From assembly GCF_033958435.1 (NCBI RefSeq), contig NC_134142.1:101379001-101443000 (forward strand): a stretch of 64,000 nt of DNA, in the 5' to 3' direction. A program made the translations under genes and the position numbers. Every line of letters starts with the position of its first letter. Within the stretch, counting starts at the first letter, position 1. This DNA comes from Carettochelys insculpta. Lineage: Eukaryota; Chordata; Testudines; Carettochelyidae. The notes below the pieces were generated by a model. That model saw nothing but the letters and a program-made list of their open reading frames with translations. It was not told where the DNA came from and did not search any database. Shown here piece by piece: positions 24,215 through 34,174 of the stretch.

Positions 24215-24760
24215 CACTGGGGCTGCATCCACAACGGCCTCTCCTGCCTCCACCCCACTTTCTCCCCCTTCACCTGGCCACCCTCTCGCCTCCCCTCCTC
24301 AGTCTCCTCTCCCACCGCACCCCCTTCAGCAGACCCCCCCCCGACAAGCTCGACCCAGCTGCCCTGGTCCCAACTGACGTCCCCCTGTCCATCCTCGTGA
24401 AGCTGGCCTGCATGTTGCCCGAGGAGGCTTCACCCTTGGCCTCCCTGCTTTTCCTGTGCTGACCCTGGTGAGGCTGCAGGGGCTGCAGCCCAGCTGCACC
24501 CCACCTCCCCAGTCTGCTGGCACCAGCCCTGGCCCAGCCCCAACAGGGCCCTCGGACACGGGGCGTAGGGGCAGGTGCGGGCGATGGGGATCCCATCCCT
24601 TGACCCCCGTCAAGGGGTAAGTCCCCCCACCCCAACCCTCATCCCTCCTGGGGCGTTGTGGTCCTCCCACCCTGGCCTGCACCACCCCTGTATATAATTC
24701 CACAGATCCCAACATACATAGTTCCCCCAACCCCACCATAAATAGTTTTCAGGTTTATTC
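24215..24760 (+). pseudogene. Possible Harbinger ORF1 3' part and 3' UTR
   Basis: This GC-rich, proline-coding block lies left of and convergent with the transposase fragment, the position ORF1 takes in the complete copies. Near 24689-24750 it carries TGTATATAATT, TACATAGTT and ATAAATAGTT words like those after ORF1 at 29174-29348. The Myb/SANT domain is absent, so the identification rests on position and the 3'-UTR motif only. It starts with GGGGCTGCATCCACAAC, which might be a decayed terminal repeat. Confidence 0.35.
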
Positions 24761-24796
24761 AGAGGCACAAGCTGTGGTACAGTGCTAAGTAAAAGG

Positions 24797-25505
24797 TTTA
24801 TTGTGTTGTACAATCCTATGTCCCTTGTTCAGGGGGGTGGTGGGAAGTGTCTGTGCAGTGGGAGGTCACTGTGGCTCCCGGGTGAAGGCCTGGTTCAGGG
24901 CCTCCCAAACCTGCACCTCATCCTGGTGGGCCTGGCGGCACAGGGCAGCAGGCACTGCTCGTACCTGGTGCATTGCCTTGGTGGCACACCCCATACAAGC
25001 AGTTCACATTTTGCCTCCATGAGGTTGTGCAGGGTGCAGCAGGCCCCGACCACTGCCAGGACGTTGTGGTGGCCCACCTCCAGCCTGGCGAGGAGGCATC
25101 TGAAGCGCCCCTTCAAGAACCCAAATCCTCGCTCAACTGTATTGTGGGCCCAGTTGAGCCGCTCATTAAAAACGTCCTGTGTAGGCTGTGTGTGACCTGT
25201 GTATGGCCTCATGAGCCAGGCCTGCAAGGGGTAGGCCGCATCCGCCACAATGCACAGCAACTTTATTGTGTCCCCACCAGGGCACTCCTGCTGGGGGATG
25301 AAGGTCCCCTCGGCCATCCGGCGGTCTAGTCTCGAGTTCCTGAATACCCTGTCATTGTGGGCACAGCCAGACCAGCCCACGCAGATGTCCTGAAACCATC
25401 TGTCTGCGTGCACCGGTGCCTGCAGGACCACCGAGTGGTAGCCCTTCCACTTCACATAGGCCCCATCACTGTTCTCCGGGACCCAGACGGCAACATGTGT
25501 GGCGC
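24797..25505 (-). pseudogene. Truncated Harbinger DDE transposase
   Basis: The minus strand encodes the C-terminal half of a HARBI1-like nuclease: KGYHSVVLQ (about 25440), a GWSGCAHNDRVFRNS block with the second catalytic aspartate, then AYPLQAWLMRPYTGH, and VERGFGFLKGRFRCLLARL with the third catalytic glutamate (about 25110). GACCTLHNLME follows. The N-terminal half, including the first aspartate, is missing beyond about 25505. Sequence differs clearly from the copies at 29.5-30.9 and 53.5-54.9 kb, so it belongs to another subfamily. A minus-strand AATAAA lies at about 24797-24802. Confidence 0.8.
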
Positions 25506-25584
25506 TATCCGTTTAGAAGGAGGACAAAGGAATCAATCTTGCCAGGCAACATACAGAGCATGCTTCTTGGAACACAGAATAATC

Positions 25585-25682
25585 CTGGGCTATATCTGTA
25601 TCTATCTTTGTGAGGTAGGAGCTCCAAAACACCCTGTTCTATATCTTTGTCTGTCTTTGTGAGGTAGGAGCTCCAAAACATC
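25585..25682. repeat. Two-copy tandem duplication, 49-bp unit
   Basis: TCTTTGTGAGGTAGGAGCTC occurs at about 25605 and again 49 bp later, each followed by CAAAACA. It lies just beyond the broken edge of the Harbinger fragment. Confidence 0.75.
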
Positions 25683-26648
25683 AAAGAAAATATTGACAAA
25701 GAGCGTTCCTGAAAATACCAGAATGCCTCAGAACAAGCCCCAAACCACTCTGAGACAGAGCGGCACCAGCAGAACCAGCAGAGAATTGGACCCTGACCAC
25801 TTGAAAAGAAATTAAATAACTGGAGTAACAGCCCATCTTGAACTGCATATAATTGAGAACTTCCAGTTCCACACAATTCCCTAAGTGAAGGTATTATCCT
25901 GAATGGTCAATTTAATGTAATTCTTTTGACAAGCCTACAGGATACACCATGCAAACCTTTATGGATAAAGTAGGGAGTATTCACAGGAGTAAGGACATTG
26001 CAGGATCAGGATCTTCACCCCGTAACCTCTCAACCACTGTGACTGGGACTAAGCTTACAGACAGTGAAATTTAATATCACCTTTACAACCATATTTACAG
26101 TGGTTATACGAACTGGTTTAGAGCTGATCCTGCTCTGTTTCAAGTCAGTGACAAAAACTCTAGTCAGCTATCCCACAAGCCATTCGGCACACTCTTAGTG
26201 AAGTTAGGGCAAGCTGCATGTCTATGCTGTAATGTAAATTCTGGGTTAGCAGAACTCAAGCTGCAGTCTCCAGACTCGTTAACATTGGACTTAAGCATCA
26301 ACAGTCATTAGTAACTCTAAGTTAGGAACTGCTGAACCATTGGTCTCACTGGGGCTCCAGGTGTCTACACTGCAATGTGTGTGTGCCTGAGTCCAACTAC
26401 CCATATCCCAGACTTCCTAAAACTCTCCCCAAATGTGTCCACTTTATCTCTGTAAAGCAGTATGGACAAACTTGTACATTCATCAAGTTTGACTATCCAC
26501 AAGATAAATCAACCTAGGGGTACTTCTGGCAGACTCCCAGAGCATAAAACCAGAGGGATGTGTCAACACTGCAAGGCAATGGGACTTGAACCCGGGGTCC
26601 CAGCTTGACTCAGGCTCAAGCCCTTATCCCCATAAGATCCTGGGACCT
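25683..26648. other. Unannotated spacer, possibly containing an old MITE
   Basis: No gene recognised. GTGTCTACACTGCAATGTGTG at about 26362 and the GGGACTTGAACCCGGGGTC block at 26581 suggest a decayed MITE, but I could not set its ends. Confidence 0.35.
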
Positions 26649-26651
26649 TGT

Positions 26652-26690
26652 AGCCGTGTCTACACGTGCACGCTACTTCGAAGTAGCAGC
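26652..26690 (+). repeat. Left terminal inverted repeat
   Basis: It starts AGCCGTGTCTACACGTGCACGC. The subterminal sequence contains CTTCGAAGTAG and TTCAAAATAGC words repeated in both orientations, likely transposase or ORF1 binding sites. Confidence 0.85.
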
Positions 26691-27077
26691 ACTAACTTCA
26701 AAATAGCGCCCGTCACGGCTACACGCATCGGGCGCTATTTCAAAGTTAACTTCAAGGTTAGGCGGCAAGACGTCGAAGTCGCTAACCCCATGAGGGGATA
26801 GGAATAGCGCCCTACTTTGACGTTCAACGTCGAAGTAGGGACCGTGTAGTCGTTGCGCGTCCCACAACGTCAAAATTGCCAGGTCCTCCATGGCAGCCAT
26901 CAGCTGAGGGGTTGAGAGACGCTCTCTCCAGCCCCTCAGCTCAATGGTGGCCACATGGAGCAGCCCCTTAAAGGTCCCCTCCCCCTCCCTTCCTGTGCAG
27001 GAAGCTGAGGGAACGTGCAGGCGGCAGCCCACACACGCGGCCAGCCTGCACGTCCCTCAGCCACCCACCCAGCTGCG

Positions 27078-29143
27078 ATGGCTGCCTGGCAGCCCCCCCA
27101 GCGACCCAAGGAGACCCCCCCGCAAGGGGAGCCAGGGCAGCCAGCCCAGCCAGTCGGGCAGCCAGGCTGGCAAGCGGCAGCGGGGCCCCTCCTGGACGGA
27201 GGCCGAGCTGCGGGACCTGCTGGGGCTCTGGAGCGAGGAGGAGGTGCTCCAGGTAATGGGGAGCAAGAGGCAGAACGCGGATGCGTTCGCTCGGCTGGCC
27301 GACGGACTGGCTGCCTGGGGTCACCCTGCCCGCACTCCTGATCACGTCAGGAGTAAGGTGAAGGAGCTGCGGCAGGGTTACTCCCGGGCCCAGGATGCGG
27401 CCAGCCGATCTGGGGCTGCCCCCGTCACTTGCCCCTTTTACAGAGAGCTCAGGGACATCCTGGGCCCCCGGCACACCTCCTCCCCTCCAGCCACCCTTGA
27501 TACCTCGGCCGACGAGCCCCAGCAGGCCCTGCAGCCGGAGTCCGCCCCGGAGGTAAGCCCCGCACCCCGGGGGCCCCCCCCGGAGGCCACCCCCGGGACA
27601 TCGCGGCAGGAGGAGGAGGAGGAGGAGGAGGGGGGCTCCTCCTCCGCAGAATCCGGGCTGCAGATCCTCCTCCTGCCATCCCGGAGCAGCAGCCGGGCCT
27701 CTGCCCCCCGGGGATCTCCGGACCGTGGGAGCAGACCGACAGGTAGGTACCCCCCTCTGGTGTACACCCCTGGGCTTGAGGGGCGGGGGGTAATAGATAT
27801 GTGTCCAGGGCCCCCCACATGCTCACATGGCCATGGCCCCAAGGACACCAGGGCCATGGCCCTCACAGCACTGCATCAGCCCCTGCCCCCCCCCACCCCG
27901 CACGACAGTGCCATGCCCCATCCCCGGGCCAGGGGGGAGCAGAACCTCGAGGGGCCCCCGGGAGGAGGGGGTGGGACACCCCGCAGCAGCAGCATGTGAT
28001 GGAGTGGAGGGAGTGCAAAAGGGAGACTCAGACTACATATGAGCAACAAGAGCCGAATAGCTCCCAGGGGCAAAGGAGGATCCTGGGGCTACAGCTGGCA
28101 GGTGACACCTCTGCCCTGAACAAACAGGAGGGAGGAGCCGAGCTGGCTTGGAATTGGGGGGGGGAAGGCGGGGGCCACAGGTAGAGGCTAGGGGAAGGGA
28201 GAGCTGGAAGGCAGCCAGCCTGAGGAGGGGGAAAGCTGCATCCCAGAGGGGCACCGCTTGGGGTCTTCTCCCCACGACGGGTTGGAAGGACTGTCTCTTC
28301 CGACAGCTGGTGCTGTCACTCCTGGGAGAAACTGGGCATCTGTGGCCTAAGAAAACTTTCCGGCTGTCAGACCCTGCGGGGTGAAGTGAGAGTCGCTCCC
28401 ACCAGGGGATGGGGTGCAGGACAGGGGGACCCCTGAACCCCATCCATCACAGCAGCATCTCCCGGGGACGGGGATGGGGAACCTGCAGCACAGGGCTGGC
28501 GGGACAAAGGCCACGGCTCGGGGCCCACATTAACGCCTGTGTCCATTCTTCTTCCCCCCCTCCTCTCCTGTGTCCCGCACCTGCACCATCAGAAGGACCG
28601 GAGGAGAGCGCCAGCGAGGCCTCAGTCGTCCCGGAGAGCCCTCCGGGACCATCGCTCCAGGCCAGCCCCTCGGCCGAGGACCGACCGGCCCCATGGTGGG
28701 CTAGATGGCGGACCCCGCACCACCACCACCCGACGGCGACGGACCCCCAGCTGCTGGCCATCCACCGACGGCAGCTGGAGGTCGCGGAGCAGCAGCTGCA
28801 GCTGCAGCAGCGGGCGCTGGCCTGGCGCCAGGAGGCATGGGGGGCCTACATGGAGACTTTTAACCGCCTGGTGGACTACCTGGCCCTCCATGCCGTGCCA
28901 GCCGCTGCAGCGCCTGCCCTGCCTGCTCCAACAGCCTCACCACCAGCTGCTCCGCCCGTCGCCGTCCCGTCCGCCATCGCCCCGCCACCCACCGCCGAGG
29001 GCCGGTGCGCCAAGGGACCCCTGGAGCCACCTGAGACTCGCCGGGCATCATATCTTCTGGTCCGGCCCACCCCCAGCCAGCCCTGGACAGGGCTGAGACC
29101 GCGGCGGGGCTCCCGGCTGGCCACGCCCAGTGCCGGGCTATAG
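27078..29143 (+). pseudogene. Harbinger ORF1, Myb/SANT-like DNA-binding protein
   Basis: In the Harbinger family ORF1 binds DNA and helps the transposase enter the nucleus and find the ends. The likely start is ATG 27078, because the copy at 56785 starts at the same place. Exon 1 runs to 27742, with GTAGGT as donor. The intron is 27743-28592 and exon 2 is 28593-29143. The Myb/SANT trihelix lies at 27190-27460 (WTEAELRDLLGLWSEEEVL, then KVKELRQGYSRAQ). An acidic stretch with eight glutamates follows, and exon 2 has a glutamine-rich helix (LEVAEQQLQLQQRALAWRQE). A run of seven C at 27115-27121 appears to hold one extra base: removing it would give 405 codons including the stop. Confidence 0.85.
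27995..28451. mobile_element. Solo LTR inside the ORF1 intron
   Basis: The block begins TGTGATGGAGTGGAGGGAG and ends CCCCATCCATCACA, with GCAGCA directly on both sides (a 5- to 6-bp target duplication). The first 13 bases and the end agree with the LTRs at 38943 and 42585, so it is a related but different LTR subfamily. Without it the intron would be about 390 bp, close to the 344 bp in the copy at 53157-57199. No internal retroelement sequence remains. Confidence 0.8.
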
Positions 29144-29173
29144 GGGCGAGGGGCCCGGGACGTGGCCCTCCCC

Positions 29174-29348
29174 TTGTACATAGTTCAAAGTTATTATTTG
29201 GTGCCCCCCGTTTGCCCCGTCCCCCCCATGTAAATAGTTCTCCCCTTTATCCTCCCTGGTTTTCTTTTTATTCATGAGGACACTTGCTTCTTAGTATTGT
29301 TTTATTTTTGTACATATTAGTTTGTTTCCACGTTTGTATATAGTTTGT
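29174..29348 (+). promoter_or_regulatory. Repeated TGTANATA motif in ORF1 3' region
   Basis: TTGTACATAGTT (29174), TGTAAATAGTT (29229), TTGTACATATTAG (about 29318) and TTTGTATATAGTT (29334) lie between the two convergent genes. Similar words sit at the matching place at 55131-55161 (minus strand) and 24689-24750. UGUA is the known binding core of cleavage factor I upstream of poly(A) sites, so a role in 3'-end formation is a reasonable inference. Confidence 0.5.
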
Positions 29349-29538
29349 TCTTGTTTCATATATTTACAGTTAAAAAAAAAGTTCTGAAAGAAAAAGAAGT
29401 TTAAGTTCAGCCACAAGTGCGTGCTGTCATTTGTCCAGGAAAAGTGGGAGGGGGGTGCGGTGGGGTGCTCCATGGGGTGGGCGTTGGGGCAGGAGTGTGG
29501 TGGAGGAAGGGGCGGGCAGTGGGGGGCCTGGGCAGAGT

Positions 29539-30882
29539 TCACCCCGCGGCCTCATTATTGAAGTGGGCCCGCAGGGCCTCCCGGACCCAGGTCCCTTCGG
29601 GGTCCACCTGCCGACTGGGGGCAGCAGGTGGCTGGACGTCTGCCCTGCTGGCCTCCGCAGCCCAGCCCTGGAAAAAGGTGTCCCCCTTGCTCTCCACCAA
29701 ATTGTGCAGGGCGCAGCAGGCACCCACAATCTGGGGGATGTTGTTGGGGCCCGCATCCGGGCGGGTCAGGAGACATCTCTAGCGTCCCTTCAGGCGGCCA
29801 TATGAGCGCTCCACCACCTGGCGCGCGTGGTTCAGGCGCTCGTTGAAGCGCTCCTGGCTAGCGGAGAGATGGCCCGTGTACGGGTGCATGAGCCACGGCC
29901 AGAGGGGGTATGCCACATCTGCGATGACGCAAAAGGGCATGGTGGTGTCCCCCAGAGGGATCTCCCGCTGGGGGATGTAGGTCCCCGCCTCCAGCCGGCG
30001 GCACAGGCCCGAGTTCCGGAAAACCCGGGCGTCGTGGGTGCTGCCAGGCCAGCCCACATAAATGTCCTGGAAACGTCCCTGGCTGTCCACCAAGGCCTGG
30101 AGGACGACAGAATGGTAGCCCTTGCGATTCAGGTATCGTCCTCCACTGTGATGTGGGGCGCGGATGGGGATGTGAGTCCCATCCAGAGCCCCGAAGCAGT
30201 TGGGGAAGCCCAGGGTGGCAAAGGCCGCAATGGTGGCATCTGGGCCCCTCAGCCTCACGAGCCTGTGCAGGAGCATGGCGTTGATGGCACGCACAACCTG
30301 CAGAGAAAGCACATGGGACAGCACCAATGAGAGGTGAGCAGGGTGTGCGTGGCCCTGCCCTGCCCTCCTCTGCCCGGGTCCCCCTCCCCTGCCCTGCCCT
30401 CCCCCCGTGGGTTCTCTTACCTCCATGAGGACAGCCCCGACGGTGGCCTTGCCGACACCAAACTGCTGGCCCACGGATCGGTAGCTGTCTGGAGTGGCCA
30501 GCTTCCAGACAGCGATGCCGACCCGTTTCTCCACTGTGAGGGCACGCCGCATGGCCATGTCCTGGTGCCTGAGTGCGGGGGTGAGCCACTGGCACAGCTC
30601 CATAAATGTCTGCCGGCTCATCCTGAAGTTCCTGAGCCAGCGGTCGTCGTCCCACTCCCCAAGCACCAGCCGCTCCCACCAGTCGGTGCTGGTGGGGTAG
30701 CTCCACAGCCGCCGGCGTGTGAGGCCGAGGGGGCGGGGCGGGGTGCTGCACGGTTAGGGGTTGAGCCCTGCTGCCCTGGGGGCAGCTCCTCCTCCGGTGT
30801 AGCAAGGAGGTGCTCAGCTGCCTCCCGCATGGCATGGAGCAGGGCAAGCCCTGCTCCTGCTGGGAGGGCTGGGTGGACCTCT

Positions 30883-30933
<51 letters not shown>

Positions 30934-30941
30934 GGGTCCAT
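29539..30941 (-). pseudogene. Harbinger DDE transposase with polyglutamine N-terminus
   Basis: This is a HARBI1-like nuclease that would cut at the element ends. Exon 1 starts at ATG 30941 (MDP followed by 16 glutamines) and ends at 30421 with donor GTAAGA. The intron is 30298-30420 and exon 2 runs to 29539. An HTH-like region ends in VGQQFGVGKATVGAVLMEV. Catalytic residues are visible: D in LDGTHIP, D in STHDARVF, E in VVERSYGRLKGR. Two lesions: a frameshift between about 30666 and 30745 (equivalent to one lost base) and a TAG at 29779-29781, where the copy near 54.7 kb has tryptophan. After the stop, homology continues to GACCALHNLVE and the true end. The uninterrupted length would be about 426 codons. 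Confidence 0.9.
30885..30932 (-). repeat. (CAG)16 coding repeat in the transposase
   Basis: Sixteen pure CTG units on the plus strand read as CAG on the minus strand and encode 16 consecutive glutamines right after MDP. The homologous place at 53532-53561 has CAA plus nine CAG. The deletion derivative keeps a shorter, interrupted tract. Confidence 0.95.
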
Positions 30942-31254
30942 GACTGCGGCGCCCGGGGTCTGTGTGCCTATGGCTCCTCAGACCGCGTGCTGTGCAGGCT
31001 GAGTGTGTCTCGGAGGGGCCCTTTAAGGGAGCGGCTAGCTGTTGCCCCGGAAGCGCTAGTCCACCCTGTGACCCCGTCTGCACCTGTGCCTGGCATCCCT
31101 ATTTCGATGTGTGCTACTTTGGCGTGTAGACGTTCCCTCGCTGCGCCTATTTCGATGTTGGGCTGCGCAACGTCAAAGTTGAACATCGACGTTGCCGGCC
31201 CTGGAGGACGTGTAGATGCTATTCATCGAAATAGCCTATTTCGATGTCGCTACG

Positions 31255-31299
31255 TCGAAATTAGCTATTTCAATGTAGCGTGCACATGTAGACGTAGCC
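31255..31299 (-). repeat. Right terminal inverted repeat
   Basis: Read on the minus strand it starts GGCTACGTCTACATGTGCACGC and continues with ATTGAAATAGC. It is followed outside by the TGT duplication. Confidence 0.85.
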
Positions 31300-31302
31300 T
31301 GT

Positions 31303-32382
31303 CAGTGCAATATGCGTGTAGATGTAAGGAAAAGTGGTTAGGCTCGAGCCTAAGTTCAAACGCCAGACGTACAGCATAGTCTAGACATTTGAAAGGCTGG
31401 GAATCACCATTTCTTTATTCTGTGTGGTTTTTAAGAAACTCAGCAGTACATGCTGAAGAATTTTTGAGGAACAACAAGTAATTTGGGATGTTTGAGGCTG
31501 GGGTTTTCTCACTGAAAATGAAAAAAAATCAGTCTCTCTGCTAAGGATTGCATGTGGTGTTTAAATGACTGGAAAGAATACTTACTTCTTTCACAAGAAA
31601 CCAAAGACAGATTTTGGACGAAGGAGATATTGTATTGATGCAAAATATTTCATTCTCTTTGCAATTACAACTTTTAAGATATGTATTCGGCTAACTAGAA
31701 GGGAAATATCCAGATCCTCTAGAGACATTTGCATGAAAAAATAGCAAGTTATGGTTCTTAAAATGTGGAGCTCATGGTTCTCCCCTATATTGATAACAGC
31801 TGAGGAAAATAAATATTTGGCAAGGTTGCCAAGAGCTAGAAACATATTTGCTTTGGTAGATTACATGCTTTAAACCAAACTGATACATAAACCTTACAAA
31901 TATTTATACATAAATATTGTATAAAATTAATGAGTATATATAAATACATACAAACAGACACACAGAGCCCTCTAACTTTTCAAGGAAATGCCATTTTATG
32001 CTTCATTTTTCCATCTCTTTCCTTATAGATTCACCTCCTTGCATCAAGCATACATATTCCAGTTTGTAATTAAATGCTTTTATTTTCAGTGTACGGATCA
32101 CCAGCCACCGCTGGCCCAGTTCTACTTCCAATCTATGGTCAACAGGATGACCATGTGTAATGAGAGTTCTGGAGGTGGAAAAGTTCTAGAGTTAGGCTAG
32201 AACAGATAAGGACAATGATATTCTACAGTTCTATGCAGTACCCTATTTCAGCATATTTGTAGCTTGATTTCTCTGCCAATACTTTCTAATTCAGCAAAAC
32301 TACATTCCTTATTTGCAGATTATATATGGTAATGTACTGTCTTCCAGCATTTATATTCAATGAAATAGGCGCTGTTAAGACA
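31303..32382. other. Unannotated AT-rich spacer
   Basis: No gene or bounded repeat recognised. The frames at 31591-31845 and 31988-32200 have no known domain. Confidence 0.45.
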
Positions 32383-33253
32383 GGCTGCATCTACACTATG
32401 AGATAAAATCGAATTTAAAGGAGTTAGCTCAACATTAAAACGTCCCTGTCTTCCCTGTAAATGTCATTAGCTTGATTTAGTCTGCTGTAATATAGATAAC
32501 AAAACGTTGATATAAACTGATGAGTATAGCATCAATCTCAAGTTTAAAATGTCAAACAAAGGGTAGTGTGGAAGTGCCATGTCTTTCATTCACATTTATT
32601 AGCCTCCACAAGTGTCCCATATGTATCCCACAAAGCTACAAGCTGCAACTGGCTCCCAGTTCCCCGCTACTAATGGGAACCAGGAAATTCACCAAATCTG
32701 CTGCACTCTCACTTTCCTGGGTCCCCAAAGGTGCGAGGACCAGGGAAACTGACAACACTGCTGCTTCTGGCTCCCAGCTCCCCTCTACAGTAAAACCTCG
32801 ATTTTATAGATCCCACTTTAGTGGGAAAGCTTGAGCGGGGAGGTGAGGGGGAATAAACCCTCACATTTAACAGACTATTGGGAAGAACAGACAGCCCTTC
32901 CCTCTATTAGTCCGTTAAATGGAGGGTTTACTGTACTAGCAGGAGCCAGGAAACTGACCAGGCCTACTGCACTGTCAGTTTCCCAGGTCCTCCAAGCTGC
33001 AGGACCCAGGAAACTGACAGAGTTGCTGCACCTGGCTCCTGGCTCAGAATGCAGGGCTGAGGGAACTGTGGGATAGGTTCCCACAATACACTGCTGCAAC
33101 AGTCCATGTTTGGTGATTTCACTATGGAAGCAATACATCAAATTTGTTGGGAGCCTGTGGGAAGAGAAGATCCTCAAAATCAAATTTAAAAAAAACAGCA
33201 TTATAAAATTGATTTTAATAAATTTGACTTTATCTCATAGTGTAGATGAAGCC
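32383..33253. mobile_element. Harbinger-type MITE with ACA target duplication
   Basis: The left end GGCTGCATCTACACTATGAG pairs with the reverse complement of the right end GGCTTCATCTACACTATGAG. ACA flanks both sides. The interior is non-coding and includes a degenerate tandem stretch with GGAAACTGAC words, itself split by the pogo-like MITE at 32788-32933. A partial relative is at 5540-5688. Confidence 0.75.
32788..32933. mobile_element. Small pogo-like MITE, nested
   Basis: The left end CAGTAAAACCTCGATTTTAT pairs with the reverse complement of the right end CAGTAAACCCTCCATTTAAC, and TA flanks each side. It is 146 bp, non-coding, and inserted into the larger MITE at 32383-33253. Confidence 0.75.
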
Positions 33254-33295
33254 ACAGGGAATAGTGCGTCCAATGGCTCCATTTCGAAATAGACT

Positions 33296-33505
33296 CTATG
33301 TCTGTGGCCACACTGCCCCTACCTTTCAGAATCTGTGTGGAACGGGCATGTAAATTATGGCCATTTGAGGTGCTTCCATGCATATGCAGTGCCTCATTAG
33401 CATAATGACGGACACATGAATTTCAAAGCTGCTAACTTCCAAGTGCTGACCGGCAGTCTAGCCACACGTACTTTGAAATACGTGCCCAACTTTGAAATTC
33501 CCTTA
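33296..33505. mobile_element. Fragment of a MITE
   Basis: It contains GTGGCCACACTGCCCCTACC on the left and CTAGCCACACGTACTTTGAA on the right, plus TTTGAAATTC-type words, resembling the foldback MITE family. Clear ends and target duplication are not visible. Confidence 0.4.
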
Positions 33506-34174
33506 CTCACAACTCATTCTCGTTTCTTTTGTCTTTTTTTTTTGAACCACAGAAGACAACCAAGCTCACACCTAAAAGGGACACATATCATCTGACATTT
33601 CTTTTGACTGCTCATCCCCAATCCAAAATGTTTCCTCTGACTTGTCCAAATTAAGCATCTATCTATGGTTCTCATCCAAACACTAATCTCAGCCATCCTC
33701 TCAGAAATAAACACTACCACGAGGCACAGATGAAACTGAGACAAAGACAAATGTCATCAGCCTACTGACTCTGTACTTCATATGGCCTCATTAATTCCCC
33801 AGCTACTTCTATGATCCTTGAATAAGAGATGGGACAACATGGAACCCTCGAACACTCCACTGAGAGACCGTTGAAAAAGAAACATTGCCTAATAGTAACC
33901 TCTGAGTATTATCAGAGGCAAACTAACCCAGCCTCTGATACAGCTATGGCAGCCCCATCTGAGAATGAGAAATTTCAGCCCACAGGACGCTGCCAAGAAA
34001 AATTTCCAACTATCTGAACAGCAGCTCAACCTGAGAATGCCTTGTCAAACTTAACTAGAGCACAGCTACCACAGAACTGTAACATTCAAAACAAAAACTT
34101 TTGCTCCTGACCTTGAGCTACACACAGACCTTACCCATGACCTCTCAGAGCAGATTCAGACTTCACATCCCTAG
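33506..34174. other. Unannotated spacer
   Basis: No gene recognised. The frames at 33514-33750 (minus) and 33829-34017 (plus) have no family resemblance. Confidence 0.4.

Larger units (their letters stand above)
26652..31299. mobile_element. PIF/Harbinger transposon, 4.65 kb, nearly intact
   Basis: Terminal repeats: left AGCCGTGTCTACACGTGCAC and, reverse-complemented, right GGCTACGTCTACATGTGCAC. The flanks are TGT on both sides (26649-26651 and 31300-31302), a 3-bp target duplication typical of the superfamily. Inside are a plus-strand Myb/SANT-like ORF1 and a convergent minus-strand DDE transposase, each with one GT-AG intron. A solo LTR has entered the ORF1 intron. Three lesions are visible: a frameshift in ORF1, and a frameshift plus a nonsense codon in the transposase. 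A deletion derivative of this element is at 37273-37983. Confidence 0.93.

Noticed and set aside
26944..27077. Upstream ATG at 26944 as ORF1 start
   Set aside because: It opens the frame only because of the extra base in the C run at 27115-27121. The sister copy supports the ATG at 27078.
29858..30847. 329-codon minus-strand and long plus-strand frames over the transposase
   Set aside because: They are alternative frames of GC-rich transposase DNA, and only the frame with the DDE blocks makes sense.
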